This document shows positions 1 to 8,547 of a stretch of DNA of 64,000 bases, one piece after another (the first letter of the stretch is position 1; each line of letters begins with the position of its first letter). Origin of the DNA: Pseudomonas migulae (lineage in GTDB: Bacteria > Pseudomonadota > Gammaproteobacteria > Pseudomonadales > Pseudomonadaceae); assembly GCF_024169315.1 (NCBI RefSeq), contig NZ_JALJWR010000001.1:4514501-4578500 (forward strand), given 5' to 3'. The position numbers were made by a program, and so were the translations under genes. The notes beneath the pieces were generated by a model. The model ran no database searches, was not told where the DNA came from, and saw only the letters and a list, made by a program, of their open reading frames with translations.

Positions 1-2
1 TT

Positions 3-1205
3 GTGTTCGGCCCGATTGTTGGCGTAGTCCTCGACGGTTACGGCTTTAATCTGGAAGCGACCCGGGTGGCATGGATTGTCGCCATCGTCATGGTCGGCCG
101 CTTTGCCCTGGGCCTGTTTCTGCAAACTCCCAAGGGCCTGAAAGTCCTTGAGGGTTTTGAAAGCACCGGCTCCGGCGTTCATGTTCTTGCGCCTGACTAC
201 AAAACCCGGTTGCGCTGGATCATTCCAGTGGTGATCGTCGTTGCCGTGGTGTTCCCGTTTTTCTCCAACTCCTACCTGCTGGGCGTGGTCATCCTCGGGT
301 TGATCTACGTGCTGCTGGGGCTTGGCTTGAACATCGTGGTCGGCCTGGCCGGCCTGCTCGACCTCGGTTATGTGGCGTTCTACGCCATCGGGGCCTATGG
401 ATTGGCGCTCGGTTATCAATACCTGGGCCTGGGGTTCTGGACGGTGCTGCCGCTGGCGGCGATCACTGCGGGTCTTGCCGGTTGCATCCTCGGGTTCCCG
501 GTATTGCGCTTGCACGGTGACTACCTGGCGATCGTGACGCTGGGCTTCGGTGAAATCATCCGCTTGGTCCTCAACAACTGGTTGTCCCTGACCGGTGGCC
601 CGAATGGCATGGCGGCGCCGCTGCCAACCTTCTTCGGGCTGGAGTTCGGTAAAAGAGCGAAAGAGGGCGGTGTCCCTTTCCACGAGTTTTTCGGTATCGC
701 CTACAACCCGGACGTGAAGTACTACTTTATCTACGCGGTGCTGTTCCTCGTGGTGCTGGCCGTGCTGTACATCAAGCACCGTCTGACCCGCATGCCGGTC
801 GGTCGCGCCTGGGAAGCCTTGCGTGAAGATGAAATCGCCTGTCGTTCCATGGGGCTGAACCACGTTCTGGTCAAGCTTTCGGCGTTCACCATCGGTGCGT
901 CGACGGCCGGTCTCGCCGGCGTGTTCTTCGCCACTTACCAAGGGTTCGTCAACCCGACCTCGTTCACCTTCTTTGAGTCGGCCCTGATCCTCGCCATTGT
1001 GGTACTCGGCGGCATGGGCTCGACCATCGGCGTGGTCATCGCAGCCTTCGTGCTGACCGTGGCCCCGGAACTGCTGCGTGGCTTCGCGGAATACCGCGTG
1101 CTGCTGTTCGGCATCCTGATGGTGTTGATGATGATCTGGCGACCGCGCGGCCTGATTCGGATCAGCCGTACCGGTGTGACCCCGCGTAAAGGAGTAGCGC
1201 CATGA
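3..1205 (+). CDS. livM: Branched-chain amino-acid ABC transporter permease LivM (5' partial)
   Basis: Inner-membrane permease of the LivFGHMK importer for leucine, isoleucine and valine. The 400 visible residues hold many hydrophobic helices and the family core NIVVGLAGLLDLGYVAFYAI near residue 110, then the conserved GDYLAIVTLGFGEIIRL segment. Pseudomonas LivM/BraE is usually about 417 residues, so the true start probably lies just left of the window; the GTG at position 3 is simply the first possible codon. It overlaps livG by 4 bases (ATGA), which shows translational coupling. The substrate-binding protein and LivH should lie upstream, outside the window. Confidence 0.93.
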   Translation: MFGPIVGVVLDGYGFNLEATRVAWIVAIVMVGRFALGLFLQTPKGLKVLEGFESTGSGVHVLAPDYKTRLRWIIPVVIVVAVVFPFFSNSYLLGVVILGLIYVLLGLGLNIVVGLAGLLDLGYVAFYAIGAYGLALGYQYLGLGFWTVLPLAAITAGLAGCILGFPVLRLHGDYLAIVTLGFGEIIRLVLNNWLSLTGGPNGMAAPLPTFFGLEFGKRAKEGGVPFHEFFGIAYNPDVKYYFIYAVLFLVVLAVLYIKHRLTRMPVGRAWEALREDEIACRSMGLNHVLVKLSAFTIGASTAGLAGVFFATYQGFVNPTSFTFFESALILAIVVLGGMGSTIGVVIAAFVLTVAPELLRGFAEYRVLLFGILMVLMMIWRPRGLIRISRTGVTPRKGVAP

Positions 1206-2074
1206 GCGAAGTCGTACTCTCGGTCGAGAAACTGATGATGCACTTCGGCGGCATCAAGGCGTTGAACGATGTCAGCCTGCAGGTCAAGCGCAACTCGATC
1301 TTCGCCCTGATCGGTCCCAACGGCGCCGGCAAGACCACCGTGTTCAACTGCCTGACCGGGTTCTACAAGGCCTCGGGCGGCAAGATCGAACTCAACGTGC
1401 GTGGCGAGCGGACCGATGTCATCAAAATGCTGGGTGAGCCGTTCAAGGCGACCGATTTCGTGTCGCCGAAAAGCTTCCTCAGCCGGCTCCACTACAAGAT
1501 GTTTGGCGGCACCCACCTGGTGAACCGTGCCGGCCTGGCGCGGACCTTCCAGAACATTCGCCTGTTCAAGGAAATGTCGGTACTGGAAAACCTCCTGGTG
1601 GCCCAACACATGTGGGTCAACCGCAGCATGCTCGCCGGCATCCTCAACACCAAGGGCTACCGCAAGGCCGAAAGCGATGCGCTGGACCACGCTTTCTATT
1701 GGCTGGAAGTGGTGGACCTGGTGGACTGCGCCAACCGTCTGGCCGGTGAACTGTCCTACGGTCAGCAACGCCGTCTGGAAATCGCCCGGGCCATGTGCAC
1801 CCGGCCGCAGATCATCTGTCTCGACGAACCGGCCGCCGGCCTCAACCCTCAGGAAACCGAAGCGCTGAGCGCGATGATCCGGCTGCTGCGCGACGAGCAC
1901 GATCTGACCGTGGTGCTGATCGAACACGACATGGGCATGGTTATGAGCATTTCCGATCACATCGTGGTGCTGGACCACGGCATCGTCATCGCCGAGGGCG
2001 GCCCCGAGGCGATTCGCAACGACCCGAAAGTGATTGCGGCCTACCTGGGCGCCGATGAAGAGGAGCTCGTATGA
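1202..2074 (+). CDS. livG: Branched-chain amino-acid ABC transporter ATPase LivG
   Basis: One of the two ATPases that drive the LivHM permease. Walker A GPNGAGKT is at residues 38-45, the signature LSYGQQRRLE and Walker B IICLDEPAAGLNP follow, and an HD switch motif (IEHDMGMV) is near residue 240. At 290 residues it is slightly longer than a minimal LivG because of an insert of about 35 residues after the first strands, as in BraF of Pseudomonas. The start overlaps the livM stop and the end overlaps livF (ATGA), so this is a tight operon. Confidence 0.95.
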   Translation: MSEVVLSVEKLMMHFGGIKALNDVSLQVKRNSIFALIGPNGAGKTTVFNCLTGFYKASGGKIELNVRGERTDVIKMLGEPFKATDFVSPKSFLSRLHYKMFGGTHLVNRAGLARTFQNIRLFKEMSVLENLLVAQHMWVNRSMLAGILNTKGYRKAESDALDHAFYWLEVVDLVDCANRLAGELSYGQQRRLEIARAMCTRPQIICLDEPAAGLNPQETEALSAMIRLLRDEHDLTVVLIEHDMGMVMSISDHIVVLDHGIVIAEGGPEAIRNDPKVIAAYLGADEEELV

Positions 2075-2790
2075 CTAACGGTGCCATCCTCGAACTCAAA
2101 GACCTCGACGTGTTCTACGGGCCGATCCAGGCCCTGAAGAAAGTCTCGTTGCACATCAATGAAGGGGAAACCGTCAGCCTCATCGGTTCCAACGGCGCGG
2201 GCAAGTCGACCCTGCTGATGTCGATCTTCGGTCAGCCGCGGGCGGCAGACGGGCAGATCCTCTATCAGGGTGTGGACATTACTCACAAGTCGTCCCACTA
2301 CATCGCGTCCAACGGCATCGCGCAATCGCCGGAAGGTCGGCGGGTGTTCCCCGACATGACCGTCGAGGAAAACCTGCTGATGGGCACCATTCCGATCGGC
2401 GACAAATACGCCAAGGAAGACATGCAACGCATGTTCGAGCTGTTTCCGCGGCTCGAAGAGCGGCGCACCCAGCGCGCCATGACCATGTCCGGTGGTGAAC
2501 AGCAAATGCTCGCCATCGCCCGTGCGCTGATGAGTCGGCCCAAGCTGCTGCTGCTCGACGAGCCGAGTCTGGGTCTGGCGCCGATCGTGGTGAAACAGAT
2601 CTTTGCCACGCTGCGGGAACTGGCCAAGACCGGAATGACCATCTTTCTGGTCGAGCAGAACGCCAACCACGCGCTCAAGCTGTCGGACCGGGCGTATGTC
2701 ATGGTCAACGGCGAGATCCGCATCACAGGCACTGGCAAGGAGTTGCTGGTGAACGAGGAGGTGCGTAACGCCTATCTCGGCGGGCACTGA
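2071..2790 (+). CDS. livF: Branched-chain amino-acid ABC transporter ATPase LivF
   Basis: Second ATPase of the branched-chain amino-acid importer; 239 residues, the normal family size. Walker A GSNGAGKS is at residues 39-46, signature MSGGEQQMLAIARAL, Walker B LLLLDEPSLGLAP, and the switch region VEQNANHAL. It overlaps livG by 4 bases. It is the last gene of the operon: a clear rho-independent terminator begins 20 bases after the stop. Confidence 0.95.
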   Translation: MTNGAILELKDLDVFYGPIQALKKVSLHINEGETVSLIGSNGAGKSTLLMSIFGQPRAADGQILYQGVDITHKSSHYIASNGIAQSPEGRRVFPDMTVEENLLMGTIPIGDKYAKEDMQRMFELFPRLEERRTQRAMTMSGGEQQMLAIARALMSRPKLLLLDEPSLGLAPIVVKQIFATLRELAKTGMTIFLVEQNANHALKLSDRAYVMVNGEIRITGTGKELLVNEEVRNAYLGGH

Positions 2791-2810
2791 GTTCACCGTT
2801 GTAATCAACA

Positions 2811-2841
2811 AGCCCTGGCGAGCAATCGCCGGGGCTTTTTT
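2811..2841 (+). terminator. Rho-independent terminator after livF
   Basis: A 10-base stem (AGCCCTGGCG / CGCCGGGGCT, one G-T pair) with a 6-base loop is followed directly by a T run. It lies just after the livF stop and should end the liv operon. Confidence 0.88.
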
Positions 2842-2866
2842 ACATCTCCAAACCACCGCAAATCCC

Positions 2867-2956
2867 TGTGGGAGCGAGCTTGCTCGCGATGGCGGTGTGT
2901 CAGTCGCAGCAATGCTGATTGTGCCGCCGCTTTCGCGAGCAAGCCCGCTCCCACAC
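2867..2956. repeat. REP doublet (REPIN) 1
   Basis: Two REP units face each other: TGTGGGAGCGAGCTTGCTCG on the left and its near reverse complement ending GCTCCCACA on the right, with about 40 bases between. Typical non-coding mobile palindrome of Pseudomonas, placed just downstream of the liv terminator. Confidence 0.9.
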
Positions 2957-3632
2957 GTGTCTGATGTGTGCTTTCTGGAAATTGTGGAAAACAAATTCAC
3001 CAAGCTCTTAAAGCGCGACATAAAGCCGCTGCAAATAGTTGTTTTGTCACGGTTTTGACTTGTCCCCGTTTGCTGTGGAGCTGGCTGTGAATAACGTGGG
3101 AGTAGCTGGCTGAAGGCCTTTGGATACGTGGCTTGCAGAGTTGTGGTTGTTTTTTGATCAGGGGTTTTTACGTGGCCGAAGCTCGGCTTTGTCAATCTTT
3201 TTATTGGCTGGAAAATCAGTCGGAAACGCAGGCGCGCGTCCTGTGGATAAGTCTGTGGTTAAACTCTGGAAAGACTTGGCTGAGGGCCGTAGTTACTGGC
3301 TTGGCGCCATCGCTAATTGATCGAATCAATCGTGCAAAATGCCATGGGCTACACAGTGAGGACTCCAGGGTCAAGCGAAAAACTTTGTAATCTGCTCGCA
3401 AAGCCTTGTGCACAGAGGCTTGCAGCTTTTTTACTTGCCCCCGAAAACTGTGGACCGGCCTGTGGATAACGTGCGCGTACATGGCTGCAGGCCACGTGGG
3501 ATATGGTGTCGCTGGCATTGATCGTTTTTCGTACAGCTTTTGTGGTGGTTGCCGCTGTCGGCAAGGCCGGGCATGCTGCCAGCTGATTTTCTATTCCAAT
3601 GGCTGCCCGTCGGCCGAAGCAAGGAGAACACG
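2957..3632. other. Gene-poor stretch with DnaA-box-like sites
   Basis: About 680 bases without a credible gene. TGTGGATAA, the complement of the DnaA box TTATCCACA, occurs exactly at 3242-3250 and 3461-3469; one-mismatch versions are at 3086-3094 (TGTGAATAA) and 3254-3262 (TGTGGTTAA). The surroundings of the 3086 and 3461 sites are also alike (CTTGYCCCCG, then CTGTGGA, then AATAACGTG or GATAACGTG, then GGCTG.AGGCC), so this looks like an old, diverged repeated element. It also contains the promoter of the SDR gene. Short open frames here lack ribosome sites. Confidence 0.55.
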
Positions 3633-4400
3633 ATGTCCAACACCCTGTTTATTACCGGCGCGACTTCCGGTTTTGGTGAAGCCTGTGCCCGTCGTTTTGC
3701 CGAGGCTGGCTGGAAACTGGTGCTGACAGGTCGTCGTGAAGAACGCCTAAATGCCTTGTGTGCCGAGTTGTCGAAGCAGACCGAGGTCCATGGCCTGGTG
3801 CTCGATGTGCGTGACCGCAAGGCCATGGAGGAGGCGATTGCCAACCTGCCGCCGTCCTTCGCCAAGCTGCGCGGGCTGATCAACAACGCCGGTCTGGCGC
3901 TCGGCGTGGACCCGGCGCCGAAGTGCAACCTTGATGATTGGGACACCATGGTCGACACCAACATCAAGGGCCTGATGTACAGCACTCGTCTGCTGCTGCC
4001 ACGCCTGATCGCCCACGGTCGTGGCGCCAGCATCGTCAACCTCGGTTCCATCGCCGGCAACTACCCGTATCCGGGCAGCCACGTGTATGGCGCGAGCAAG
4101 GCGTTCGTCAAACAGTTCTCCCTGAACCTGCGCTGTGACCTGCAAGGCACGGGCGTGCGTGTCAGCAACATTGAACCGGGCCTGTGCGAGAGCGAATTCT
4201 CGCTGGTGCGCTTTGCCGGTGATCAGGAGCGGTACAACGCGACCTACGCCGGTGCCGAGCCGATCCAGCCGCAAGACATCGCCGACACCATTTTCTGGGT
4301 GCTCAATGCGCCGGCACACATCAACATCAACAGCCTTGAGCTGATGCCGGTGAGCCAGACGTGGAGCGGGTTTGCGATTGAGCGTAATGCGAAGGCTTGA
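3633..4400 (+). CDS. Short-chain dehydrogenase/reductase, YdfG-like
   Basis: NAD(P)-dependent oxidoreductase of the classical SDR family, closest in appearance to YdfG, which oxidises 3-hydroxy acids such as L-allo-threonine and serine. The cofactor motif TGATSGFG is at residues 8-15, the NNAG motif follows, and the catalytic S139, Y152 and K156 are present (GSIAG, YGASK). At 255 residues it is full length. The start at 3633 is chosen because AAGGAG sits 7 bases upstream; in-frame upstream codons add 31 residues that do not resemble the family. It is a stand-alone gene. The exact substrate cannot be read from sequence. Confidence 0.88.
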   Translation: MSNTLFITGATSGFGEACARRFAEAGWKLVLTGRREERLNALCAELSKQTEVHGLVLDVRDRKAMEEAIANLPPSFAKLRGLINNAGLALGVDPAPKCNLDDWDTMVDTNIKGLMYSTRLLLPRLIAHGRGASIVNLGSIAGNYPYPGSHVYGASKAFVKQFSLNLRCDLQGTGVRVSNIEPGLCESEFSLVRFAGDQERYNATYAGAEPIQPQDIADTIFWVLNAPAHININSLELMPVSQTWSGFAIERNAKA

Positions 4401-4413
4401 GACCGTGTGACGG

Positions 4414-4510
4414 CCATTCGCGGGCAAGCCACGCTCCCACAGGTTTTGTGTTGCATCGCCACTTTGCGAACGACACGAGCCCTGTGGGAGCGGGCTTGCC
4501 CGCGATAGCG
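4414..4510. repeat. REP doublet (REPIN) 2
   Basis: CATTCGCGGGCAAGCC...GCTCCCACAG and its inverted partner CCTGTGGGAGCGGGCTTGCC enclose about 40 bases. It lies between two convergent genes and probably also serves as their transcription end. Confidence 0.88.
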
Positions 4511-4519
4511 ATCTGTCAG

Positions 4520-5647
4520 TCAGCGCAAATATTCGGCCAAACCGCGGTAGCAAGTCGCCAAGTGATAAGGCGTGGTCGAAGGCATGTCCTGACGGCTCAC
4601 TTCACCGTTCTCATCGCGACATTCATGCCAGCCACCCGCATGCAGAGAGCGCTGTTGCAGCGCCTGCAATTGACGCAACACCGAGGCCTCGCTGTCCGGG
4701 CGCAAGGTCAGCGCACGCAAGTATTCCGCCTGAGCCCAGATGCGTTGAGTGCCGTCCTTCGAATGCCCGTCCAGCGTGAGCATTGCCCGCACCGCCCCAC
4801 TCGATTGATCGACCCCCAGCTGCTCGGTGTATGCAAAGGCGCGCTCCAGGGAGGCGTGCAGCCTGGAACCACGCAACAACGGCGAAGACTCCAGCAAAAA
4901 ATACCACTCGAACTGGTGCCCCGGTTCAAACCAGTTATCCACAGCGCCCAGCGGCTTTTCCATCAGCACACCGTGCTGCGGATCGATAAAGCGCTGCTGC
5001 ATGGCTGTGCATAACTCGACGAGCGCGCGTTGCACGGCGACGTCATCACGCACCGACAGGGTGGCGAGGAACGCTTCGGCCAGGTGCATCAGCGGGTTTT
5101 GCAGCGGTCCGCTATTCAGCGACGACCAGTCACGTTCAAGGGTGGCTTCGTACAGGCCGTCGCCCGTGGCGAAACGCTGCGCAACCACTTCCAGCACGGC
5201 GTTGAGCACCGATTCCACCAGCGGCTCGCGAACCTTGTCCCAATAATGGGCGCAGGCGAAGAGAATGAAAGCGTGGGTGTAGAGATCCTTGCGCTGATCC
5301 AGCGGCGCGCCTTGCGGATCGATGCTGTAGAACCAGCCACCGTGTTCGGCGTCATGGAAATGTTGCTGCAACGAGCGGAACAACGCCGCGGCACGCTCTT
5401 CGGCACCCGGCACCTGGCCTATCAGGCTGGAAAACAGATACAGCTGCCGCGCGCAAGCCATGGCCCGGTAGCGTTGAGGCGGCAAGGGTTGATGCCCGGC
5501 GTCCAGCGCCTCGTAGGGCAGCGCCAGCTCGGCATTCCAGCCGGGGCCTTGCCAGAGGGGCACGATCACGTCCTGGAAATGCTGATGCACTGAGGCGAAC
5601 AGCGCGATCAATTCAGGCTGGGAGGCGGAGCGGGGAGAATGAGGCAT
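4520..5647 (-). CDS. AGE-family epimerase/isomerase
   Basis: Member of the N-acylglucosamine 2-epimerase superfamily, an (alpha/alpha)6-barrel that interconverts C2 epimers or aldose/ketose sugars (for example mannose/fructose). The 375 residues carry regularly spaced aromatic and histidine motifs: RAMACARQLYLFS, DLYTHAFILFACAHYW and EPGHQFEWYFLLE, the last matching the family's catalytic His/Glu segment. No signal peptide, so cytoplasmic. It is transcribed alone between two REP elements. Whether it acts on mannose, glucosamine derivatives or a disaccharide is not decidable here. Confidence 0.85.
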   Translation of the reverse strand: MPHSPRSASQPELIALFASVHQHFQDVIVPLWQGPGWNAELALPYEALDAGHQPLPPQRYRAMACARQLYLFSSLIGQVPGAEERAAALFRSLQQHFHDAEHGGWFYSIDPQGAPLDQRKDLYTHAFILFACAHYWDKVREPLVESVLNAVLEVVAQRFATGDGLYEATLERDWSSLNSGPLQNPLMHLAEAFLATLSVRDDVAVQRALVELCTAMQQRFIDPQHGVLMEKPLGAVDNWFEPGHQFEWYFLLESSPLLRGSRLHASLERAFAYTEQLGVDQSSGAVRAMLTLDGHSKDGTQRIWAQAEYLRALTLRPDSEASVLRQLQALQQRSLHAGGWHECRDENGEVSRQDMPSTTPYHLATCYRGLAEYLR

Positions 5648-5720
5648 TGGCTGGCGTCGTCACGGCAGGGTCGATTGCGCGACATGTTATCAGGCCTGAG
5701 AGATGTGGTGTCTGTCAGGC

Positions 5721-5800
5721 CGCCATCGCTGGCAAGCCAGCTCCCACACTGGTTCTGCGTACACGCATCTACTGTGAGAGGGGGCTTGCCCGCGATGAGG
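5721..5800. repeat. Degenerate REP doublet 3
   Basis: CGCCATCGCTGGCAAGCCAG followed by GCTCCCACA, then a second decayed unit ACTGTGAGAGGGGGCTTGCCCGCG. The arms no longer match well, so this is an older copy. It lies between hupE and the AGE-family gene, both on the minus strand. Confidence 0.75.
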
Positions 5801-5820
5801 CCATCACTGACGGTAAAGAA

Positions 5821-6393
5821 TCAACCCGCCAACAACCAGACCCCAGCCGCCGCCGAAGCTGCACCCGCCAAACGAACCAACGGCGCCGCCGCTTGCGGCA
5901 ACACCCGAACCACCGCATAACCCGCCGCGTGCAACGCCGCCGTCGCCGCCACAAACCCTGCGGCATACGCCCACGGACTCGACATGTCCGGCAATTCCAG
6001 CCCATGCGCCACGCCATGGAACAACGCAAACAACGCCGTCGCACCCACCGCCACACTCAAAGGCGGACGCACCGCCAGTGCCACCGCCAGACCCAGCGCC
6101 AGCACCGACGCGGCGATCCCGCTTTCCAGCGCCGGCAGGTTCAACCCTTCAAAACCCAACACTCCACCCAACAGCATGGTGCCGACAAACGTGCACGGCA
6201 GCGCCCAGCGCGCCGCGCCTTTCTGCTGCGCGGCCCACAGTCCCACGGCGAGCATCGCCAGCAGGTGATCGAGGCCGCCAATCGGGTGGCTGATACCGGC
6301 AACCAAGCCATTATCGCCGTGACCGGGATGGGCAAAGGCGATGGCCGGGGTCAGCAGCAGGGCCATGGCGCCGAAAATGCGTTTAAGTGACAT
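5821..6393 (-). CDS. hupE: HupE/UreJ-family nickel transporter
   Basis: Small inner-membrane protein thought to bring nickel in for urease. It has a signal-like N-terminus (GAMALLLTPAIAFA), then HPGHGD and the family hallmark HPIGGLDHLLAM (residues about 36-47), and five further hydrophobic helices; a second His motif FALFHGVAHGLELP is near residue 125. The 190 residues match the family. It follows ureE-ureF-ureG on the same strand with 34 bases after ureG, so it is probably the last gene of that operon. Confidence 0.9.
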   Translation of the reverse strand: MSLKRIFGAMALLLTPAIAFAHPGHGDNGLVAGISHPIGGLDHLLAMLAVGLWAAQQKGAARWALPCTFVGTMLLGGVLGFEGLNLPALESGIAASVLALGLAVALAVRPPLSVAVGATALFALFHGVAHGLELPDMSSPWAYAAGFVAATAALHAAGYAVVRVLPQAAAPLVRLAGAASAAAGVWLLAG

Positions 6394-6427
6394 GGATAAG
6401 CTTCCTTGTTGATAAGTTTGATCAGGA

Positions 6428-7042
6428 TCAGGCTGCGTTCAGCAGGCCCTGGCGTTCGATGAACGCGATGATTGCTTCCAGGCCCAGCCCGGTTTTCTGA
6501 TTGCTGAAGACAAACGGTTTTCCGTTGCGCATACGCTGGGTGTCGCTGTCCATCATCTCCAGCGATGCGCCCACCAAAGGGGCGAGGTCTATCTTGTTGA
6601 TCACCAGCAAATCGGATTTACAGATCCCCGGCCCGCCTTTGCGCGGCAGCTTGTCGCCGGCCGAGACGTCGATCACGTAGATCGTCAGGTCCGACAGTTC
6701 CGGGCTGAAGGTGGCTGACAGATTGTCGCCACCGGACTCCACCAGAATCAGGTCCAGCCCCGGAAAGCGGCGGTTCAGCTGGTCCACGGCTTCGAGGTTG
6801 ATCGAGGCGTCTTCGCGGATCGCCGTGTGCGGGCAACCGCCGGTTTCCACGCCGATGATCCGCTCCGGCGCCAGGGCTTCGTTGCGCACCAGAAAGTCAG
6901 CGTCTTCGCGGGTGTAGATGTCATTGGTCACGACGGCCAGGTTGTAGCGGTCGCGCAGCGCCAGGCACAGGGCCAGCGTCAGAGCGGTTTTGCCGGAACC
7001 GACCGGTCCGCCGATGCCGACGCGCAGAGGTTGTGTGTTCAT
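6428..7042 (-). CDS. ureG: Urease accessory GTPase UreG
   Basis: GTPase that, with UreD, UreF and UreE, delivers nickel to the urease active site. 204 residues, exactly the family size. P-loop GPVGSGKT at residues 12-19, the metal-binding CPH motif in [17 protein letters not shown], and the G4 motif NKIDLAP are all present. The start at 7042 ([12 protein letters not shown]) is preferred over a codon four residues upstream because it gives the usual N-terminus. It lies 24 bases after ureF. Confidence 0.96.
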   Translation of the reverse strand: MNTQPLRVGIGGPVGSGKTALTLALCLALRDRYNLAVVTNDIYTREDADFLVRNEALAPERIIGVETGGCPHTAIREDASINLEAVDQLNRRFPGLDLILVESGGDNLSATFSPELSDLTIYVIDVSAGDKLPRKGGPGICKSDLLVINKIDLAPLVGASLEMMDSDTQRMRNGKPFVFSNQKTGLGLEAIIAFIERQGLLNAA

Positions 7043-7066
7043 GTGCTTCTCCAAAATAAAAAGGCC

Positions 7067-7741
7067 CTAGGAACGGAACAGACGGCTGTACTGGCGCTCA
7101 TGGGCCATGCACATCAGGGACAGGCCGAAAGCGGCGCTGCCATAGTGTTCGGGGTTGATTCGGGTGGCGTTCTGTTGGGCTTCTTGCAGCAGCGGCAGCA
7201 ATTCGCTGGTCAGGCGTTGCGCGGCTTGCTGGCCCAACGGCAGGGTTTTCATCAGCACGGCCAGCTGGTTTTCCAGCCAGCTCCACAACCAGGCGGCCAA
7301 CGCGTCCTGCGGACTGATGCGCCAGGCGCGCGCGGCCAGTGACCAGCCGAGGGCCAGGTGCGGTTCGGGACGTTGCTCGAGAAAGGCGCGGGCCGGTGCA
7401 TCGAGTTCCGGTAAACCGTTGAGCAGTTGCTGCAAGGAATAACCCATCTGCCGGCTTTCCTGATGCAACTCGCGGGTTTCCCGGCTGGCGCGGTGTTCTT
7501 CGCAGCGTTTCAGCAGTTCAGCCCAGTTTTCTTCGGCGGCGGCTGTGCAATGGGCGAGTAACAGCGGCGCCTCGAAGCGCGCGAGGTTCAGCAGCAATTG
7601 ATCGCTGATCCAGCGCCGGGCGCTGTCGGAATTGTTCACCCGGCCGTTATCCACCGCCATTTCCAGGCCCTGGGAATAGCTGTAGCCGCCAATCGGCAAT
7701 TGCGGACTGGCCAGGCGCAGCAGCGCCCAGGCCGGGTTCAT
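7067..7741 (-). CDS. ureF: Urease accessory protein UreF
   Basis: All-helical protein that bridges UreD and UreG in the urease activation complex and gates GTP hydrolysis. The N-terminal LLRLASPQLPIGGYSYSQG is the family signature (residues about 7-25), and the conserved C-terminal region with ARLFRS-like ending is present (YSRLFRS). 224 residues, normal length. It overlaps ureE by 4 bases, so the two are translationally coupled. Confidence 0.95.
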   Translation of the reverse strand: MNPAWALLRLASPQLPIGGYSYSQGLEMAVDNGRVNNSDSARRWISDQLLLNLARFEAPLLLAHCTAAAEENWAELLKRCEEHRASRETRELHQESRQMGYSLQQLLNGLPELDAPARAFLEQRPEPHLALGWSLAARAWRISPQDALAAWLWSWLENQLAVLMKTLPLGQQAAQRLTSELLPLLQEAQQNATRINPEHYGSAAFGLSLMCMAHERQYSRLFRS

Positions 7742-8238
7742 AGGCGTACGCCGAACTGGTGCAGTTTCGGCGGATAGTTGAAATCCTCGTCGCCATGCCG
7801 CGAATGGTGATGGCCACCGCCATAGGCACCGTGTTCTGGCTGGAACGGTGCTTCGATGTTTTCGACCTTGGCATCAAGTTGTTCGAGCATCGCCTTGAGC
7901 ACGTAATCATCGAGCAGGCGCAACCAGCCATCGCCGACTTGCAGGGCGACGTGGCGGTTGCCGAGGTGATAAGCCGCGCGGGTCAGCTCGAAAGCGTTGG
8001 CGCAGGTGACATGCAGCAGTTGCTCGGGACGGGCGCAGACGCGAACGATGCGACCATCCTCGGCTTCCAGGCATTCGCCGTCATACAGCGGCGGCTGACC
8101 GCGCTCCAAAAACAAACCGACGTCTTCACCCTCGGCACTGAAACAGCGCAAACGGCTTTTGCTCCGGGCTTCGAAGGTCAGGTGCAATTCAGCGGCCCAG
8201 ACGGGTTGAGGGTTGATTCTGCGATGAATCACCAGCAT
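7738..8238 (-). CDS. ureE: Urease accessory nickel chaperone UreE
   Basis: Dimeric metallochaperone that hands nickel to UreG. The start at 8238 (MLVIHRR) gives 166 residues, the normal size; a longer reading frame would add 51 residues unlike the family. The N-terminal domain includes RSKSRLRCFSAEGEDVGLFL, the central domain ends in YHLGNRHVALQV with the conserved metal-binding His, and a short His-rich tail (GGHHHSRHGDED) follows. First gene of the ureE-ureF-ureG-hupE operon; the structural urease genes are 16 kb away in this window. Confidence 0.95.
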   Translation of the reverse strand: MLVIHRRINPQPVWAAELHLTFEARSKSRLRCFSAEGEDVGLFLERGQPPLYDGECLEAEDGRIVRVCARPEQLLHVTCANAFELTRAAYHLGNRHVALQVGDGWLRLLDDYVLKAMLEQLDAKVENIEAPFQPEHGAYGGGHHHSRHGDEDFNYPPKLHQFGVRL

Positions 8239-8547
8239 CGGAAGGCTTCCAGCAATGGACATTGCTGTGGCTAGAGCAAGGGGCTTGCCAATCGGGGGAT
8301 TCGTAGGAAATGGCTGTCGGAGCGTGGCGGGCGATTCAGTTGTTGCGGCAATTTGGTGCGCGGCTTTGATTGGCGCACCAAATGACGGCATGCATCGTGC
8401 GCCAGATCGGTCTCACGCTGCAGATCTACTGTGGGAGCTGGCTTGCCAGCGATAGCGGCCTTTCAGGCGACAATGATGTGGCCTGACCCACCGCCATCGC
8501 TGGCAAGCCAGCTCCCACAGGGAAGTGTGTTGTTCATGGAAACGGTG
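8239..8547. other. Intergenic region before ureE
   Basis: About 309 bases between ureE and the TetR-type gene, both on the minus strand. The half next to ureE must hold its promoter, but no clear -35/-10 or sigma-54 site stands out. The other half is filled by REP doublet 4. Confidence 0.5.
8429..8520. repeat. REP doublet (REPIN) 4
   Basis: CTGTGGGAGCTGGCTTGCCAGCGATAGCGGCC faces its near-perfect complement ending GGCAAGCCAGCTCCCACAG. The match over the outer 25 bases suggests a recent copy. Confidence 0.9.

Noticed and set aside
3120..3518. Several short reading frames in the DnaA-box region
   Set aside because: They overlap each other on both strands, lack ribosome sites and contain the repeated non-coding elements.
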